Assembly (NCBI GenBank): GCA_019420065.1
Contig: JAHZHX010000002.1
Coordinates: 33,281-82,045, forward strand
Reading direction: 5' to 3'
DNA length: 48,765 bases
From: Clostridiales bacterium
Lineage (GTDB): Bacteria > Bacillota > Clostridia > Christensenellales > Aristaeellaceae
The position numbers and the translations under genes are program-made. The notes beneath the pieces were generated by a model. It had not been told where the DNA came from. It was given only the letters and a program-made list of their open reading frames with translations, and did no database searches. Shown here piece after piece: positions 7,679 to 16,376 of the stretch (the stretch's first letter is position 1; the number at the start of each line of letters is the position of its first letter).

Positions 7679-9148
7679 TTAAATATCGCTGCTGCGGGAG
7701 TAGTTGGGGGCCTCGCGGGTGATATAGATGTCGTGCGGGTGGCTTTCCTGCAAGCCCGCGTTGGTGATGCGGATGAACTCGCCGTCCTGACGCATTGCGT
7801 CAATGGTTGGCGTGCCGCAGTAGCCCATGCTGGCGCGCAGACCGCCCACCATCTGGAAAATGGTATCGGCAAGAGCGCCCTTGTAGGGAACGCGGCCTTC
7901 CACGCCTTCAGGCACCAGCTTCTTGGCGTCCTCCTGGAAGTAACGGTCGCGGCTGCCCTGCGCCTGCTCCATTGCGCCCATGGAACCCATGCCGCGGTAT
8001 ACTTTGAAGGAACGGCCCTGGTAAATCTCCATCGCGCCCGGGCTTTCCTCCGTGCCGGCCAGAACGCCGCCCAGCATGACGGCGGAAGCGCCCGCGGCAA
8101 TTGCCTTGGCAATATCGCCGGAGTATTTGATGCCGCCGTCGGCAATAACGCGGATGCCGTGCTTGTCCGCTTCGTTGGCGCAATCAGCCACGGCGGTGAT
8201 CTGCGGAACGCCGATGCCCGCCACCACGCGGGTGGTGCAGATGGAACCGGGGCCGATGCCAACCTTCACGCAGTCCACGCCCGCGGCAATCAGGTCATGG
8301 GTGGCGGCGGCGGTGGCGACGTTGCCGGCAAACAACTGAATATCCGGGAATTCGCGGCGAATCTCCTCAATCGTATGCAGCACGCCCATGCTGTGGCCAT
8401 GAGCGGTATCGATGGAGATCACGTCAACTTTGGCGTCCACCAGCGCGCGGATGCGCGCCATGGTGTCGCGGCTGACGCCAACGGCGGCGGCGCACAGCAG
8501 ACGGCCGTTTTCATCGCGGGCGCTGTTGGGATACTTGGTGGCTTTTTCAATATCCTTGATGGTGATCAGGCCGCACAGATTGCCGGCATTGTCCACGATG
8601 GGCAGCTTTTCGATACGGTGGCGGGCGAGGATGCGCTGCGCATCCTCAAGCGTGGTTCCCTGCGGCGCGGTGATCAGGTTTTCACGCGTCATGACTTCAC
8701 CGATCTGGCGGTTATCGTCCGTTTCAAAACGCAGGTCGCGGTTGGTGAGGATGCCGACCAGGCGCTTGCCCTCGGTGATGGGCACGCCGCTGATGCGGTA
8801 TTTGCTCATCATGCGTTTGGCGTCAGCCACCAGATGAGAGGGCGAAAGGTAGAAAGGATCGGTAATCACGCCGTGCTCGCTGCGCTTGACCTTGTCCACC
8901 TGCGCGGCCTGCTCGGCGATGGTCATATTCTTATGAATCACGCCGATGCCGCCTTCGCGTGCCATGGCGATGGCCATTTTGTAATCCGTTACCGTATCCA
9001 TGGCAGCGGACATAATGGGAATATTCAGCTTGATTTTCTTGGACAGTTGAATGGAAAGGTCAACATCCTTGGGAAGCACCGCGCTTTTGCGCGGCACCAG
9101 CAGCACGTCGTCAAAAGTGAGTCCCTCGCGGATTGTATTTTGCAGCAT
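7679..9148 (-). CDS. guaB: Inosine-5'-monophosphate dehydrogenase
   Basis: GuaB oxidises IMP to XMP with NAD+, the rate-setting step of guanine nucleotide synthesis. At 489 residues it is full length. TFDDVLLVPRKSAVLP opens the TIM barrel. Two CBS domains are inserted at about residues 95-205 (for example SKYRISGVPITEGKRLVGILT and HRIEKLPIVDNAGNLCGLIT). The catalytic loop GIGPGSICTTRVVAGIG carries the nucleophilic Cys, and the flap GRVPYKGALADT is present. The start has GGGAGG upstream. A strong promoter lies before it at 9179-9207 and a terminator follows it, so it can be a single-gene unit. Upstream on the same strand is the spoIIP/DUF1614 pair. Confidence 0.97.
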   Translation of the reverse strand: MLQNTIREGLTFDDVLLVPRKSAVLPKDVDLSIQLSKKIKLNIPIMSAAMDTVTDYKMAIAMAREGGIGVIHKNMTIAEQAAQVDKVKRSEHGVITDPFYLSPSHLVADAKRMMSKYRISGVPITEGKRLVGILTNRDLRFETDDNRQIGEVMTRENLITAPQGTTLEDAQRILARHRIEKLPIVDNAGNLCGLITIKDIEKATKYPNSARDENGRLLCAAAVGVSRDTMARIRALVDAKVDVISIDTAHGHSMGVLHTIEEIRREFPDIQLFAGNVATAAATHDLIAAGVDCVKVGIGPGSICTTRVVAGIGVPQITAVADCANEADKHGIRVIADGGIKYSGDIAKAIAAGASAVMLGGVLAGTEESPGAMEIYQGRSFKVYRGMGSMGAMEQAQGSRDRYFQEDAKKLVPEGVEGRVPYKGALADTIFQMVGGLRASMGYCGTPTIDAMRQDGEFIRITNAGLQESHPHDIYITREAPNYSRSSDI

Positions 9149-9178
9149 TCTTGCATCCTCCCCCTTGGTATTTTGACT

Positions 9179-9207
9179 ATTTTATGCGATTGGTCACGGT
9201 CTGTCAA
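9179..9207 (-). promoter_or_regulatory. Sigma-A-type promoter of guaB
   Basis: On the minus strand the sequence reads TTGACA, a 17-base spacer, then TAAAAT, about 30 bases before the guaB start. It allows guaB to be expressed separately from the sporulation genes upstream. Confidence 0.75.
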
Positions 9208-9227
9208 TAGGCCGCTGGAAATTTTGT

Positions 9228-10319
9228 TTATTTTTTGTTTTTCTTTCCAAACAGGCCGCCGGTCATTTCGCGCATGCCGCGGCCAAGCTTTTCAGCCGCG
9301 GGCTTCATGCCGCCGGAGGAGGCAAGCGCGAAAACGCATGCGCCTACGACAACCAGACCGATGATCCAGGCAATGCCCGTCCATATGCCTTTTTTGCTGC
9401 CGGAGGAAACGTTTGTCTGATCCTGCGCATGGGCCGCGCCGGATATGCCGCCATAGAGTGTTTTCTGGATGGTAGCGGCCATGAACTCGGTAGCGGCGGT
9501 AGCGCGCTCCTTTTCGATCGTATGGGTGCCGAACTCAAGCAGCACCGAGCGAGGGGAGAGATCCTGGTTATAACTGCCCTTGCCGATGTAAATATCACGG
9601 ACAAGCTCGGGATACAGTTCGTCGGCAACGGCCTTCAGCTCGGCGGCAAAGGCCTTGTTGGCAGATGCGTTCTGATTGGACTTGCCCACAAGCAGCCGTA
9701 CCATGCTGGCGTCCTCGCCTTTGATGGTGGTTTCATATTGCCCGGGATCCTTGATGCCGTCGCGGTGAATGTCAAAAATCGCGTCCACATTGTTGTGCAA
9801 AAGGCTTTCCGCCGTAGAGCGGCTGCGCTTGTAAGCCCCCGAATCATGCGGCAGATGCGTACTGTCGTCATAATGGACGGTGATTCCCTGAGCCTCCAGG
9901 TTGCTTTTCAGCGATTCGGCCACGTCGTAGATGCCGCCGCGCGGCGTGATGCTGGAATCGCCATCGGTGGGCACATAGCTTTCGTCGCTGTGCGTGCAGT
10001 AGAGAGCGATGGCGCGCTGCGGCTGGGAGGAAACGGCAAGACTGTCATCGTGCAGCCATTCAACGCCGGGCATCTGGTAAGCGCCTTTGCTTTCCGCCAG
10101 GGCGGTATGCGCCTGTGAATCGACGGACATGATGACGTAATGCGTGTTGTCGTGGGCGATGTATTCATCGCCTGCGTCGGGCGTGCCCAGATAATGGGTT
10201 ACATACGCGCCGTTCTGGTCGAAAATTTCATAGGGAGTGTCATCGGTTTCGCTTTTTTCGGCGAAGGCGGCCAGGGGCAAAAACAGCAGCGCGGCCAAAA
10301 GACAAAGCATTTTTTTCAT
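9228..10319 (-). CDS. SpoIIP-family sporulation peptidoglycan hydrolase with C-terminal membrane anchor
   Basis: This 363-residue protein belongs to the stage II sporulation protein P family, amidase/endopeptidases that thin septal peptidoglycan during engulfment. Family marks are the region IALYCTHSDESYVPTDG (about 105-121), the IFDIHRDGI motif, LLVGKSNQ, and a C-terminal LLEFGTHTIEKERA segment. It has an N-terminal signal peptide (MKKMLCLLAALLFLPLAAFA). Unusually, it also has a membrane helix near residues 312-335 followed by a basic tail, so it may be anchored at its C-terminus. The usual YHTH motif reads YCTH here. It overlaps the DUF1614 gene by 4 bases (ATGA). A second, more standard SpoIIP is at 22430-23365, so this may be a paralogue with a different timing or role. 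Confidence 0.82.
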   Translation of the reverse strand: MKKMLCLLAALLFLPLAAFAEKSETDDTPYEIFDQNGAYVTHYLGTPDAGDEYIAHDNTHYVIMSVDSQAHTALAESKGAYQMPGVEWLHDDSLAVSSQPQRAIALYCTHSDESYVPTDGDSSITPRGGIYDVAESLKSNLEAQGITVHYDDSTHLPHDSGAYKRSRSTAESLLHNNVDAIFDIHRDGIKDPGQYETTIKGEDASMVRLLVGKSNQNASANKAFAAELKAVADELYPELVRDIYIGKGSYNQDLSPRSVLLEFGTHTIEKERATAATEFMAATIQKTLYGGISGAAHAQDQTNVSSGSKKGIWTGIAWIIGLVVVGACVFALASSGGMKPAAEKLGRGMREMTGGLFGKKNKK

Positions 10320-10981
10320 TTTTTGCTCTCCTTTCGCGGGTCATGGACGGTTTTGACACGCTGCGGATCGGGAGCGACTCCGCCGGCGCGCGCCGCTCGC
10401 TCCAGCACTTCGCCGATCAGCTCCGCCAGCAGCACGGCAATGATGCCGCTGATGATGGCGGTGTCAAACAGTCCGGCGCCGCCCAGCGTCAGCTTTTGCG
10501 CAATGCCGCTGCTCCACAGCACGATGGAATTGGTTATGTCGGCCAGCATTACGCCCAGTACGCCGCAGATAAACGCGCCGCGGCGCGAACGGCCCAAAAG
10601 ATAGCCGATAAGGCCGCCGGCGATGCCGCAGACATAGATGGGATCAAGGATGATGTTTTCCGGCTCGCTGGGCATAACGCGCCAGAGCAGATAAACGACG
10701 CCGCCGGTGACAAGCGCGCCGATGATTCCGCGCAGGCGTTCGGCCGCTTCATCCGCCGTGACCAGCAGATAAACGCATATGCCAAATGGGATCAGCGCGC
10801 CGCCGATATTGATGCGCACAAGGCCAAAATCAAGATCGGGAATCAGGCCGCCGATAAACATGGCGGCAATGAGCAGGAGCGCCGTGCGGTCCCGCAGATG
10901 CATTTTGTCCAGCACCCGCTGGCCAACGCCTAACAGAACAAGGACTGCCAGCGCGGAAAGAAGAAAAAAGCCTACTGACAT
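10316..10981 (-). CDS. DUF1614 family polytopic membrane protein
   Basis: A 221-residue integral membrane protein with about six to seven helices. Recognisable DUF1614 features are LVRINIGGALIPFGICVYLL, DPIYVCGIAGGLIGYLLGRSRRGAF, and LGGAGLFDTAIISGIIAVLLAELIGE-type segments. The function is unknown; from memory the family is clostridial and often sits beside spoIIP, as here. The start at 10981 has GGAGG upstream, and earlier in-frame ATGs lack ribosome sites. Its stop overlaps the start of the spoIIP homologue (ATGA), so the two are translationally coupled. An envelope role during engulfment is inferred from this pairing only. Confidence 0.82.
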   Translation of the reverse strand: MSVGFFLLSALAVLVLLGVGQRVLDKMHLRDRTALLLIAAMFIGGLIPDLDFGLVRINIGGALIPFGICVYLLVTADEAAERLRGIIGALVTGGVVYLLWRVMPSEPENIILDPIYVCGIAGGLIGYLLGRSRRGAFICGVLGVMLADITNSIVLWSSGIAQKLTLGGAGLFDTAIISGIIAVLLAELIGEVLERAARAGGVAPDPQRVKTVHDPRKESKK

Positions 10982-11166
10982 GCAAACGCCTCCGACTTGC
11001 TTTTTGCCCATAGCTTTTCCCGGGAAATAAAAATTATGCACAAATTGCAAATTGCATCCGGAAAAAAGGAAAACTCGCTGTTTCCCCTTTTATTTGCGGC
11101 GATTTTATGGTATTATATTGCGTATACGGACGAAATGTGCCGCCGCGCGAAAGGAGTTTTGTTTTT

Positions 11167-12219
11167 ATGGAACAACAGCTTCTGGCCAGGATTGCCCAGA
11201 CGTTTGAAAAGCTGCAGTGCCGATTGACGCTGCTGGATGAGAATGGCGTGTGCCAAGTGCCGCGTGACGACACGCCCCGCCTGCTGCCGGAAAGGCTGGA
11301 AGAGGGGAGCATTGTGTCCATGTATGGCTCGCGCTATTTGCTGGCGCCTCGTCAGGGCGGCGTGCTGATGGCGCCAGAGGGCACGCCGGACGATGTGCTG
11401 CGCATGGCGGCAAGCCTTGTGGAAACACTGATGCTGCTGGACGAATCGAGTGACGGGGTGTTGGGCGCTTATCAGCGGATGCTGCAAAATGATTTGTCCG
11501 TGGCGGAGCTGGACGCGGCTATCAGCGAATATCATATACCGGCAGAGATGCCGCGCTGCGTTCTGCTGCTGCATATGGTGCAGGTACAGGGCCGCACGGC
11601 CCGGGATATCCTGGGCGAGGTGATCCCGCTTTCGGCAAATGATGTGCTCGTCTCCATGGATAACCATACTGCGGCGCTGGTTAAATGCACCAATGGCATT
11701 GACGATGTGGAGGATCTGCGTCAGTTGGCCTCCGCGATTCAGGAAACGGTGCTGAGCGAAACGGGCCTTTCGCTGACGGTGGGCATTGGCGAGCCGACGC
11801 AGCAGGCGGGCGAGCTGCATCAGAGCTACCGCCAGGCGCGGCGGGCGATTGAGATTGGCCGTATCTACCGTAAGGAGGAAACGGTGCATGTGTACAGCGC
11901 CTTGCTGCTGGAACGCTTTTTGTCCGATATTCCGCCGGAAACGGCCGCGCATTATCACAGCCTTTTGTTCAACCGCCGCACATCGCGCCTGTTCAGCGAG
12001 GAGATCCTCTACACGGTAGAAATGTTTTTCCGCAAAGATCTGAATTTGTCCGATACGGCGCGCCAGCTGTATATTCACCGCAACACCCTGGTATACCGTC
12101 TGGACAAGGTGCAGCGGCAGATTGGCTTGGATCTGCGTAAATTTGACGATGCCGTTACCTTCAAAATGCTGCTTGAAATGAAAAAGTGCGCTGCCAACAA
12201 GACCAAAAAAACGCTTTGA
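11167..12219 (+). CDS. CdaR/PucR-type transcriptional regulator with C-terminal helix-turn-helix
   Basis: A 350-residue protein. The C-terminal 60 residues (LNLSDTARQLYIHRNTLVYRLDKVQ, then LDLRKFDDAVTFKMLL) are the HTH of the PucR/CdaR family. The middle region (about 140-270) looks like the degenerate GGDEF-like CdaR domain, ending TVGIGEPTQQAGELHQSYRQARRAIEIG. The N-terminal part may sense a ligand, but no known sensor domain is evident. The start at 11167 has AAAGGAG ten bases upstream. It is followed after 19 bases by the S41 protease gene, so the two are probably one transcription unit. The target genes are unknown; sugar-diacid control cannot be assumed. Confidence 0.8.
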   Translation: MEQQLLARIAQTFEKLQCRLTLLDENGVCQVPRDDTPRLLPERLEEGSIVSMYGSRYLLAPRQGGVLMAPEGTPDDVLRMAASLVETLMLLDESSDGVLGAYQRMLQNDLSVAELDAAISEYHIPAEMPRCVLLLHMVQVQGRTARDILGEVIPLSANDVLVSMDNHTAALVKCTNGIDDVEDLRQLASAIQETVLSETGLSLTVGIGEPTQQAGELHQSYRQARRAIEIGRIYRKEETVHVYSALLLERFLSDIPPETAAHYHSLLFNRRTSRLFSEEILYTVEMFFRKDLNLSDTARQLYIHRNTLVYRLDKVQRQIGLDLRKFDDAVTFKMLLEMKKCAANKTKKTL

Positions 12220-12238
12220 CGGCAAAGCGGAGAGGAAA

Positions 12239-13468
12239 ATGGAGCATATTATGAAGAAAAAACGTTTGGCCGCTTTTTTGACGGTGGTTGTGCTGCTGAT
12301 GGGCAGCGTGGCTGCTTATGCGGCATGGGGGGACAGCCCGCGCCGCGGAGGTACGGTAACGATTTCGCGCGAAGAGTACGAACGGCTGCAAAAATATCAG
12401 AAAATGGACGAGATCCTGCAATATATACAGGGCTATTATTACAAGGAACCGGATACCGACGCGATGATGGACAACGCGATCCAGGGCCTTTTGTACGCGC
12501 TGGAGGATCCCTATACCTTTTATTATGACGCCGAAAGCTGGGCCGATCTTTGGGAAGAGGAAGAGGCGGCGTATACCGGCATCGGTATCCAGCTGCTGGG
12601 CAGCTATGCCGACTATTCGGTTACGATCACCCGCGTTTTCCGCGATACTCCGGCGCAGACGGCCGGCCTGCGCAAAGGCGATGTGCTGGTGCGGGTGGAG
12701 GATATTGAGGTCAATGTCGAAACCATGCAGAACGCCGTGAACGTGATGCGCGGCATGGTGGGCGAGAGCGTGGAGGTAGAGGTATACCGGGATGGCGAGT
12801 ATCTGACCTTCAGCATTCTGCGCGCGCCGGTGCATATGAACAATGTGGACTATACCATGCTGGAAAACAATGTGGGATATGTGATCCTTTATCAGTTTTC
12901 GACCGAGACACTGATTGACGATTTCAACGCGGCCGTGGATGCGCTGGAAGCGCAGGGGGCGACCAGCCTAATCCTGGATCTGCGCGACAATCCGGGCGGA
13001 TGGGTGGATGACGCCGTCAGCGTGGCAGACCGTTTCCTGGATCACCAGATGGTGGTATATTCCAGGACCCGGTTCGACGATGATACCAATCCCCAGTATA
13101 CCAAAGCGGGGGCGGACGATATTCCGCTGGTGGTATTGGTAAACGGCAGCTCGGCTTCCTCTAGCGAGATCCTTTCCGGGGCGCTGCAGGACTACGGCCG
13201 CGCCTCCATTGTTGGCACGCAGACCTTTGGCAAGGGTGTTATGCAGTATGTGATCGGCCTTTCCGATAACGAGACCGGTATCCAGTTTACCTACTGCGAA
13301 TATTTTACGCCCAAGGGCAATGCGGTGCATGGCATTGGCATTACGCCCGACCTTGTGGTGGAAATGCCGGAGGATATGCAGTATGCCATGTTCGAGGTGG
13401 GCGATATGAGCGACCCGCAGCTGGCGGCCGCGTGGACCGAGGCGCAGCGCTTGAACGGGAACAACTGA
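12239..13468 (+). CDS. S41 family carboxy-terminal processing protease (CtpA/CtpB-like)
   Basis: A secreted or membrane-anchored serine protease of 409 residues. An N-terminal hydrophobic segment (LAAFLTVVVLLMGSVAAYA) serves as signal or anchor. The region YYKEPDTDAMMDNAIQGLLYALEDPYTFYY is the family N-terminal helix bundle. A PDZ domain spans about 105-185 (TGIGIQLLG, DTPAQTAGLRKGDVLVRVE). The catalytic core has LILDLRDNPGGWVDDAV, the nucleophile region NGSSASSSEI and the general-base lysine in GTQTFGKGVMQ. In spore formers such proteases process regulators such as SpoIVFA; that role is only possible here. An in-frame ATG at 12251, with its own GGAG, is an alternative start. A terminator follows. 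Confidence 0.93.
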   Translation: MEHIMKKKRLAAFLTVVVLLMGSVAAYAAWGDSPRRGGTVTISREEYERLQKYQKMDEILQYIQGYYYKEPDTDAMMDNAIQGLLYALEDPYTFYYDAESWADLWEEEEAAYTGIGIQLLGSYADYSVTITRVFRDTPAQTAGLRKGDVLVRVEDIEVNVETMQNAVNVMRGMVGESVEVEVYRDGEYLTFSILRAPVHMNNVDYTMLENNVGYVILYQFSTETLIDDFNAAVDALEAQGATSLILDLRDNPGGWVDDAVSVADRFLDHQMVVYSRTRFDDDTNPQYTKAGADDIPLVVLVNGSSASSSEILSGALQDYGRASIVGTQTFGKGVMQYVIGLSDNETGIQFTYCEYFTPKGNAVHGIGITPDLVVEMPEDMQYAMFEVGDMSDPQLAAAWTEAQRLNGNN

Positions 13469-13485
13469 AAACAGAATCAATGGAC

Positions 13486-13526
13486 GCGGCGTTCTCTGCC
13501 TTGAGAGGGAACGCCGCTGTTTTTTT
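13486..13526 (+). terminator. Intrinsic terminator after the S41 protease gene
   Basis: A 9-bp stem (GCGGCGTTC at 13486-13494 with GAACGCCGC at 13509-13517) is followed by TGTTTTTTTC. Confidence 0.85.
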
Positions 13527-13565
13527 CAAAATTTTTGAAATCGTTTTACAAATGACTTGCCGTCC

Positions 13566-13571
13566 CGTCTA
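13566..13571 (+). promoter_or_regulatory. Possible ECF-type -10 element (CGTCTA) before the first sigma gene
   Basis: CGTCTA lies 26 bases before the sigma start. The same hexamer lies 23 bases before the second ECF sigma gene (28099-28104). ECF promoters often carry CGTC at -10, which fits autoregulation. The -35 element is not clear. Confidence 0.35.
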
Positions 13572-13596
13572 AATAAGTGAAGGAGGTAAGCGGAGA

Positions 13597-14115
13597 ATGG
13601 AAATTGTCATGGGCCCTGACAGTATCTGTGAAAAGCAGTTTGAACGCATGGTGGCGAATTATCAAGCGGCGCTTTTGCGTATGTGCTATATGTATTTGCA
13701 GGATCGAACGCTGGCGGAGGACGCGGTGCAGGAAACATATCTGAAGGCATACAAAAGCCTGCCGTCTTTCCGCGGCGATTGCCAGGAGAAGACCTGGCTG
13801 GTGCGTATTGCGGTCAATACCTGCCGCGATATGCAGCGTTCAGCCTGGTTCAGGCATACGGACCGGCGCGTTACTCCGGAGGAATTGAATGAGGTATGCG
13901 AAGCGCCGCGACAGGAAGCATGCGAAATAACGCTGGAGATCATGAAGCTGCCGCGCAAGCTGCGGGAGGTTGTTCTGCTCTATTACTATCAGAATATGAC
14001 GACTGAAGAAATCGGCGGTATCCTGGGATGTTCCCGGGCTGCGGTTTCGCACAGATTGAAACAGGCCAGAGAAAAGCTGCACGATGTGCTGACGGGAGGC
14101 GAAGCAGATGACTGA
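13597..14115 (+). CDS. ECF-subfamily RNA polymerase sigma factor (module 1)
   Basis: A 172-residue group 4 sigma factor. Region 2 contains MCYMYLQDRTLAEDAVQETYLKAYKSL (polymerase binding and -10 reading), and FRGDCQEKTWLVRIAVNTCRD follows. Region 4 has LPRKLREVVLLYYYQNMTTEEIGGILGCSRAAVSHRLKQAREKL, a normal HTH for the -35 element. There is no region 1 or 3. AGGAGG lies before the start. The stop overlaps the next gene by 8 bases, the usual coupling of a sigma gene to its antagonist. The segment TWLVRIAVNTCRDMQR is closely matched in the second sigma protein at 28127-28630, so the two are paralogues. Confidence 0.93.
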   Translation: MEIVMGPDSICEKQFERMVANYQAALLRMCYMYLQDRTLAEDAVQETYLKAYKSLPSFRGDCQEKTWLVRIAVNTCRDMQRSAWFRHTDRRVTPEELNEVCEAPRQEACEITLEIMKLPRKLREVVLLYYYQNMTTEEIGGILGCSRAAVSHRLKQAREKLHDVLTGGEADD

Positions 14116-15874
14116 ACAGGAAATGCGGCAAAAAATTACAAATGCCATTGACGTCTCTCTTGCCGGCATGCAGGGCGACCCTTGGCTTGCGCAGCGCGTG
14201 AAAAATCGCGCGGAAGGGAGTGAAAAAATCGTGAAAAAGAAGATTTCGGCCGCGGTGGTACTGATGATTGTGCTTGCGATCGCAGGCGCAACGGCGCTGG
14301 CGGCAACGCTGTATCCCAAAACGCTGGAACGCTTTACCGAAAGCTATGGACAGGAATTTGGCGCGCATCTGGGCCGCGGGGATACGGCGCAGATGGGGAA
14401 CAGCTATATTCTGGGCGACGTTAAATATACGGTCACCGACGTGATCTGGGCGGACGGCGTGCTCTATGGCACGGTAGTGATGGAGCCGGCCGACGGCGCC
14501 AACGTTGTTTTGCTGACCATGGAAGAGATGGACTTTGACGGTGTGAATACCCTGCTTGCGGACGGAAAGACCACGCTTTTGCGGTATGCGCAGGAGAGGG
14601 GCGCAAAGCTGCTCTATGTGGACTGCATTCCTAACGGTTATGTGCTTGACGGCCGGACGCTGTCGGGTGATGTGGGCATATCCTGCAATCGAATGGAGGA
14701 CGGCAATGCCGTGGTTTCGTTTGAAATCTGCGGCTGGAACGGCGGGATTGCGCGTGCTCAGGAGTATACGCTCAATCTTCTGCTTCGCAGCTGGGAGGTT
14801 ACGGAGGAGAACAAGGTACTGGAAACGGGGAAGGAGCGGTACGAATGGATTGTCAAGGCCGTTCCCGAAATGAAAGCGGCGGCAAAGGAAAGCGTTGCGC
14901 TCGTGAGCACGTCAGGCGTGCCGGTTCTTGTGCCGGAGGGATATACCGGGCGGATGAATGTCTATGCGCTTGCGCCCCGCAACGCGGCTGAGCTTGTACA
15001 GCCCGAATGGTTTAATCAGAGCGGACCGGCGCAAAAGACGCTGGGGCGGGATTCCGTAAGCTATGAATTTCCCGATGAGGACGAGCTGCAAATTAACGCT
15101 CCCTGCTATCTCTATTATTATGCATATGAAGGAATGGAGACAGTCGTCCAGAAGGATGGCGTAACCGGCAAAACGACCGAATGGACGAGAAAACGCGCGG
15201 AAACTCCCAACTATATTGCGAATTTGGTCAGTTGGCTGCGTTTTGAGGGAGAAAACGATAATCCGGTCGAAAAGCTGACTGGCATTTCCCTGGAAGAAGC
15301 GCAGCGGCTGGCGGAGGATATGCTGGCGAAGCTGGGCATCACGGATGCGGAATGCGTTTGGCGTTATGGCGCTGACCTTGCGGCCATTCAGGCCTTGAGC
15401 GATAAACGGAATCTGGAGATATCGCAGGGAAAATGGCTCAGCAATAATTCCTGGAACGCTCCCTTTACCACGGCGGACGAGGGCTATTATCTGTGCTATA
15501 CGGCGCGTGTGGACGGCGCGGCGGCGGACGGCAAATATCTGACGGCAAGCTTCTTTATCAATCAGGATGGCGTGCGCGACGCGCATATTACCGCTCCCTT
15601 CCTTCGGGGAGAGGCGACACGCTGCGAGCAGCTGATTTCCGCTGATGAGGCGCTCTCCAATGCGGTGCATGCCGGGAAAAAGAGCTGGATCCCTGAATTG
15701 GGCGGTTATCTTGAAAAGGCAAACCGGATTGAACTGATCTACACGGTGCAGAACCAGACCAGCCTGATTCCTGCGTGGCGCATTACGGCGAACGATGGCG
15801 AAAAGGAGGATTGCGAATTTGAGGTCATCGTCTCCGCGGTGACGGGCGAGATAAAGGACGCACCCTGGCAATAA
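14108..15874 (+). CDS. Probable membrane-bound anti-sigma/sensor protein of ECF module 1
   Basis: A 588-residue protein. Residues 1-45 are hydrophilic (MTEQEMRQKITNAIDVSLAG), then comes one membrane helix (ISAAVVLMIVLAIAGATALAA, about 46-66), then a large outer domain of about 520 residues. That topology and the 8-base overlap with the sigma gene mark a likely anti-sigma factor. I see no zinc-binding HxxxCxxC motif. The outer domain is not a family I recognise. Near its C-terminus are segments resembling PepSY-like repeats (ISLEEAQRLAEDMLAKLGI; FEVIVSAVTGEIKDA). The membrane protein of the second module (28620-29516) has the same topology and similar ending motifs. The signal sensed is unknown. 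A strong hairpin follows the stop. Confidence 0.65.
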   Translation: MTEQEMRQKITNAIDVSLAGMQGDPWLAQRVKNRAEGSEKIVKKKISAAVVLMIVLAIAGATALAATLYPKTLERFTESYGQEFGAHLGRGDTAQMGNSYILGDVKYTVTDVIWADGVLYGTVVMEPADGANVVLLTMEEMDFDGVNTLLADGKTTLLRYAQERGAKLLYVDCIPNGYVLDGRTLSGDVGISCNRMEDGNAVVSFEICGWNGGIARAQEYTLNLLLRSWEVTEENKVLETGKERYEWIVKAVPEMKAAAKESVALVSTSGVPVLVPEGYTGRMNVYALAPRNAAELVQPEWFNQSGPAQKTLGRDSVSYEFPDEDELQINAPCYLYYYAYEGMETVVQKDGVTGKTTEWTRKRAETPNYIANLVSWLRFEGENDNPVEKLTGISLEEAQRLAEDMLAKLGITDAECVWRYGADLAAIQALSDKRNLEISQGKWLSNNSWNAPFTTADEGYYLCYTARVDGAAADGKYLTASFFINQDGVRDAHITAPFLRGEATRCEQLISADEALSNAVHAGKKSWIPELGGYLEKANRIELIYTVQNQTSLIPAWRITANDGEKEDCEFEVIVSAVTGEIKDAPWQ

Positions 15875-15894
15875 AAGAAAACGTTCCTAATGGC

Positions 15895-15927
15895 AATGCC
15901 CGGAATCCTTGGATTCCGGGCATTTTG
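15895..15927 (+). terminator. Intrinsic terminator after ECF module 1
   Basis: A perfect 14-bp inverted repeat (15895-15908 and 15911-15924) ends in a short T run. It lies between convergent genes, so it may serve both strands. Confidence 0.8.
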
Positions 15928-15937
15928 CGTGCGCCGA

Positions 15938-16306
15938 TTATTCCGCGATTTTTACGTTTGCGTCGGCAGCGTTTTTACGTATGCTTTCGATTGTGCTCAG
16001 ACAGGAGGCCTTGGCCGCGTAGCCTTCGGATACGGCAATAATCTGTCCGTTGCTTGCCTTGAGACGAAAACGAAATTCTCCCGCCTGATCGGTATATATT
16101 TCAAATTTTGGGCAGGAAATAGGCGAGGAGGGGGTTCCTGTCATGTCCAGGAGGTTGGCAATGGAGGCGTTGCGGCGCACGCTGGCGATCCCCTTTTTGC
16201 AGGCAGCGTCGCTCTTGTAGACCTCGCTGACGGCGATAATTTCATGATTGCCCGCAACAAGGTTGAAACGGACGCCGGCAGCGGCTTTGCATACGGAAAA
16301 ATACAT
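15938..16306 (-). CDS. Tandem DUF1508 (YegP-like) protein
   Basis: A 122-residue protein made of two DUF1508 repeats. Repeat 1 has FNLVAGNHEIIAVSEVYKSDAACKKGIASVRRNA and repeat 2 has FRFRLKASNGQIIAVSEGYAAKASCLSTIESIRKNA. The family (E. coli YegP type) is small and cytoplasmic, with unknown biochemical role. It has its own strong promoter (16339-16367) and converges on ECF module 1. It is probably a single-gene unit, because the transporter gene upstream (16377-17495) ends just before this promoter. Confidence 0.9.
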   Translation of the reverse strand: MYFSVCKAAAGVRFNLVAGNHEIIAVSEVYKSDAACKKGIASVRRNASIANLLDMTGTPSSPISCPKFEIYTDQAGEFRFRLKASNGQIIAVSEGYAAKASCLSTIESIRKNAADANVKIAE

Positions 16307-16338
16307 GGGAAAACACCTCTTGTATAATCATTGCTTTT

Positions 16339-16367
16339 ATTATATCCATATTTTGCATGCACGTCAA
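16339..16367 (-). promoter_or_regulatory. Sigma-A promoter of the DUF1508 gene
   Basis: Minus strand: TTGACG, a 17-base spacer, TATAAT, ending 33 bases before the DUF1508 start. It is among the best promoter matches in the window. Confidence 0.78.
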
Positions 16368-16376
16368 GCAAGCGAA

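Noticed and set aside
7733..9364. 543-codon plus-strand frame opposite guaB
   Set aside because: Antisense shadow of GuaB; no start signal or family match.
11111..11116. TATTAT as a -10 for the CdaR-type regulator gene
   Set aside because: No acceptable -35 at 16-18 bases upstream.
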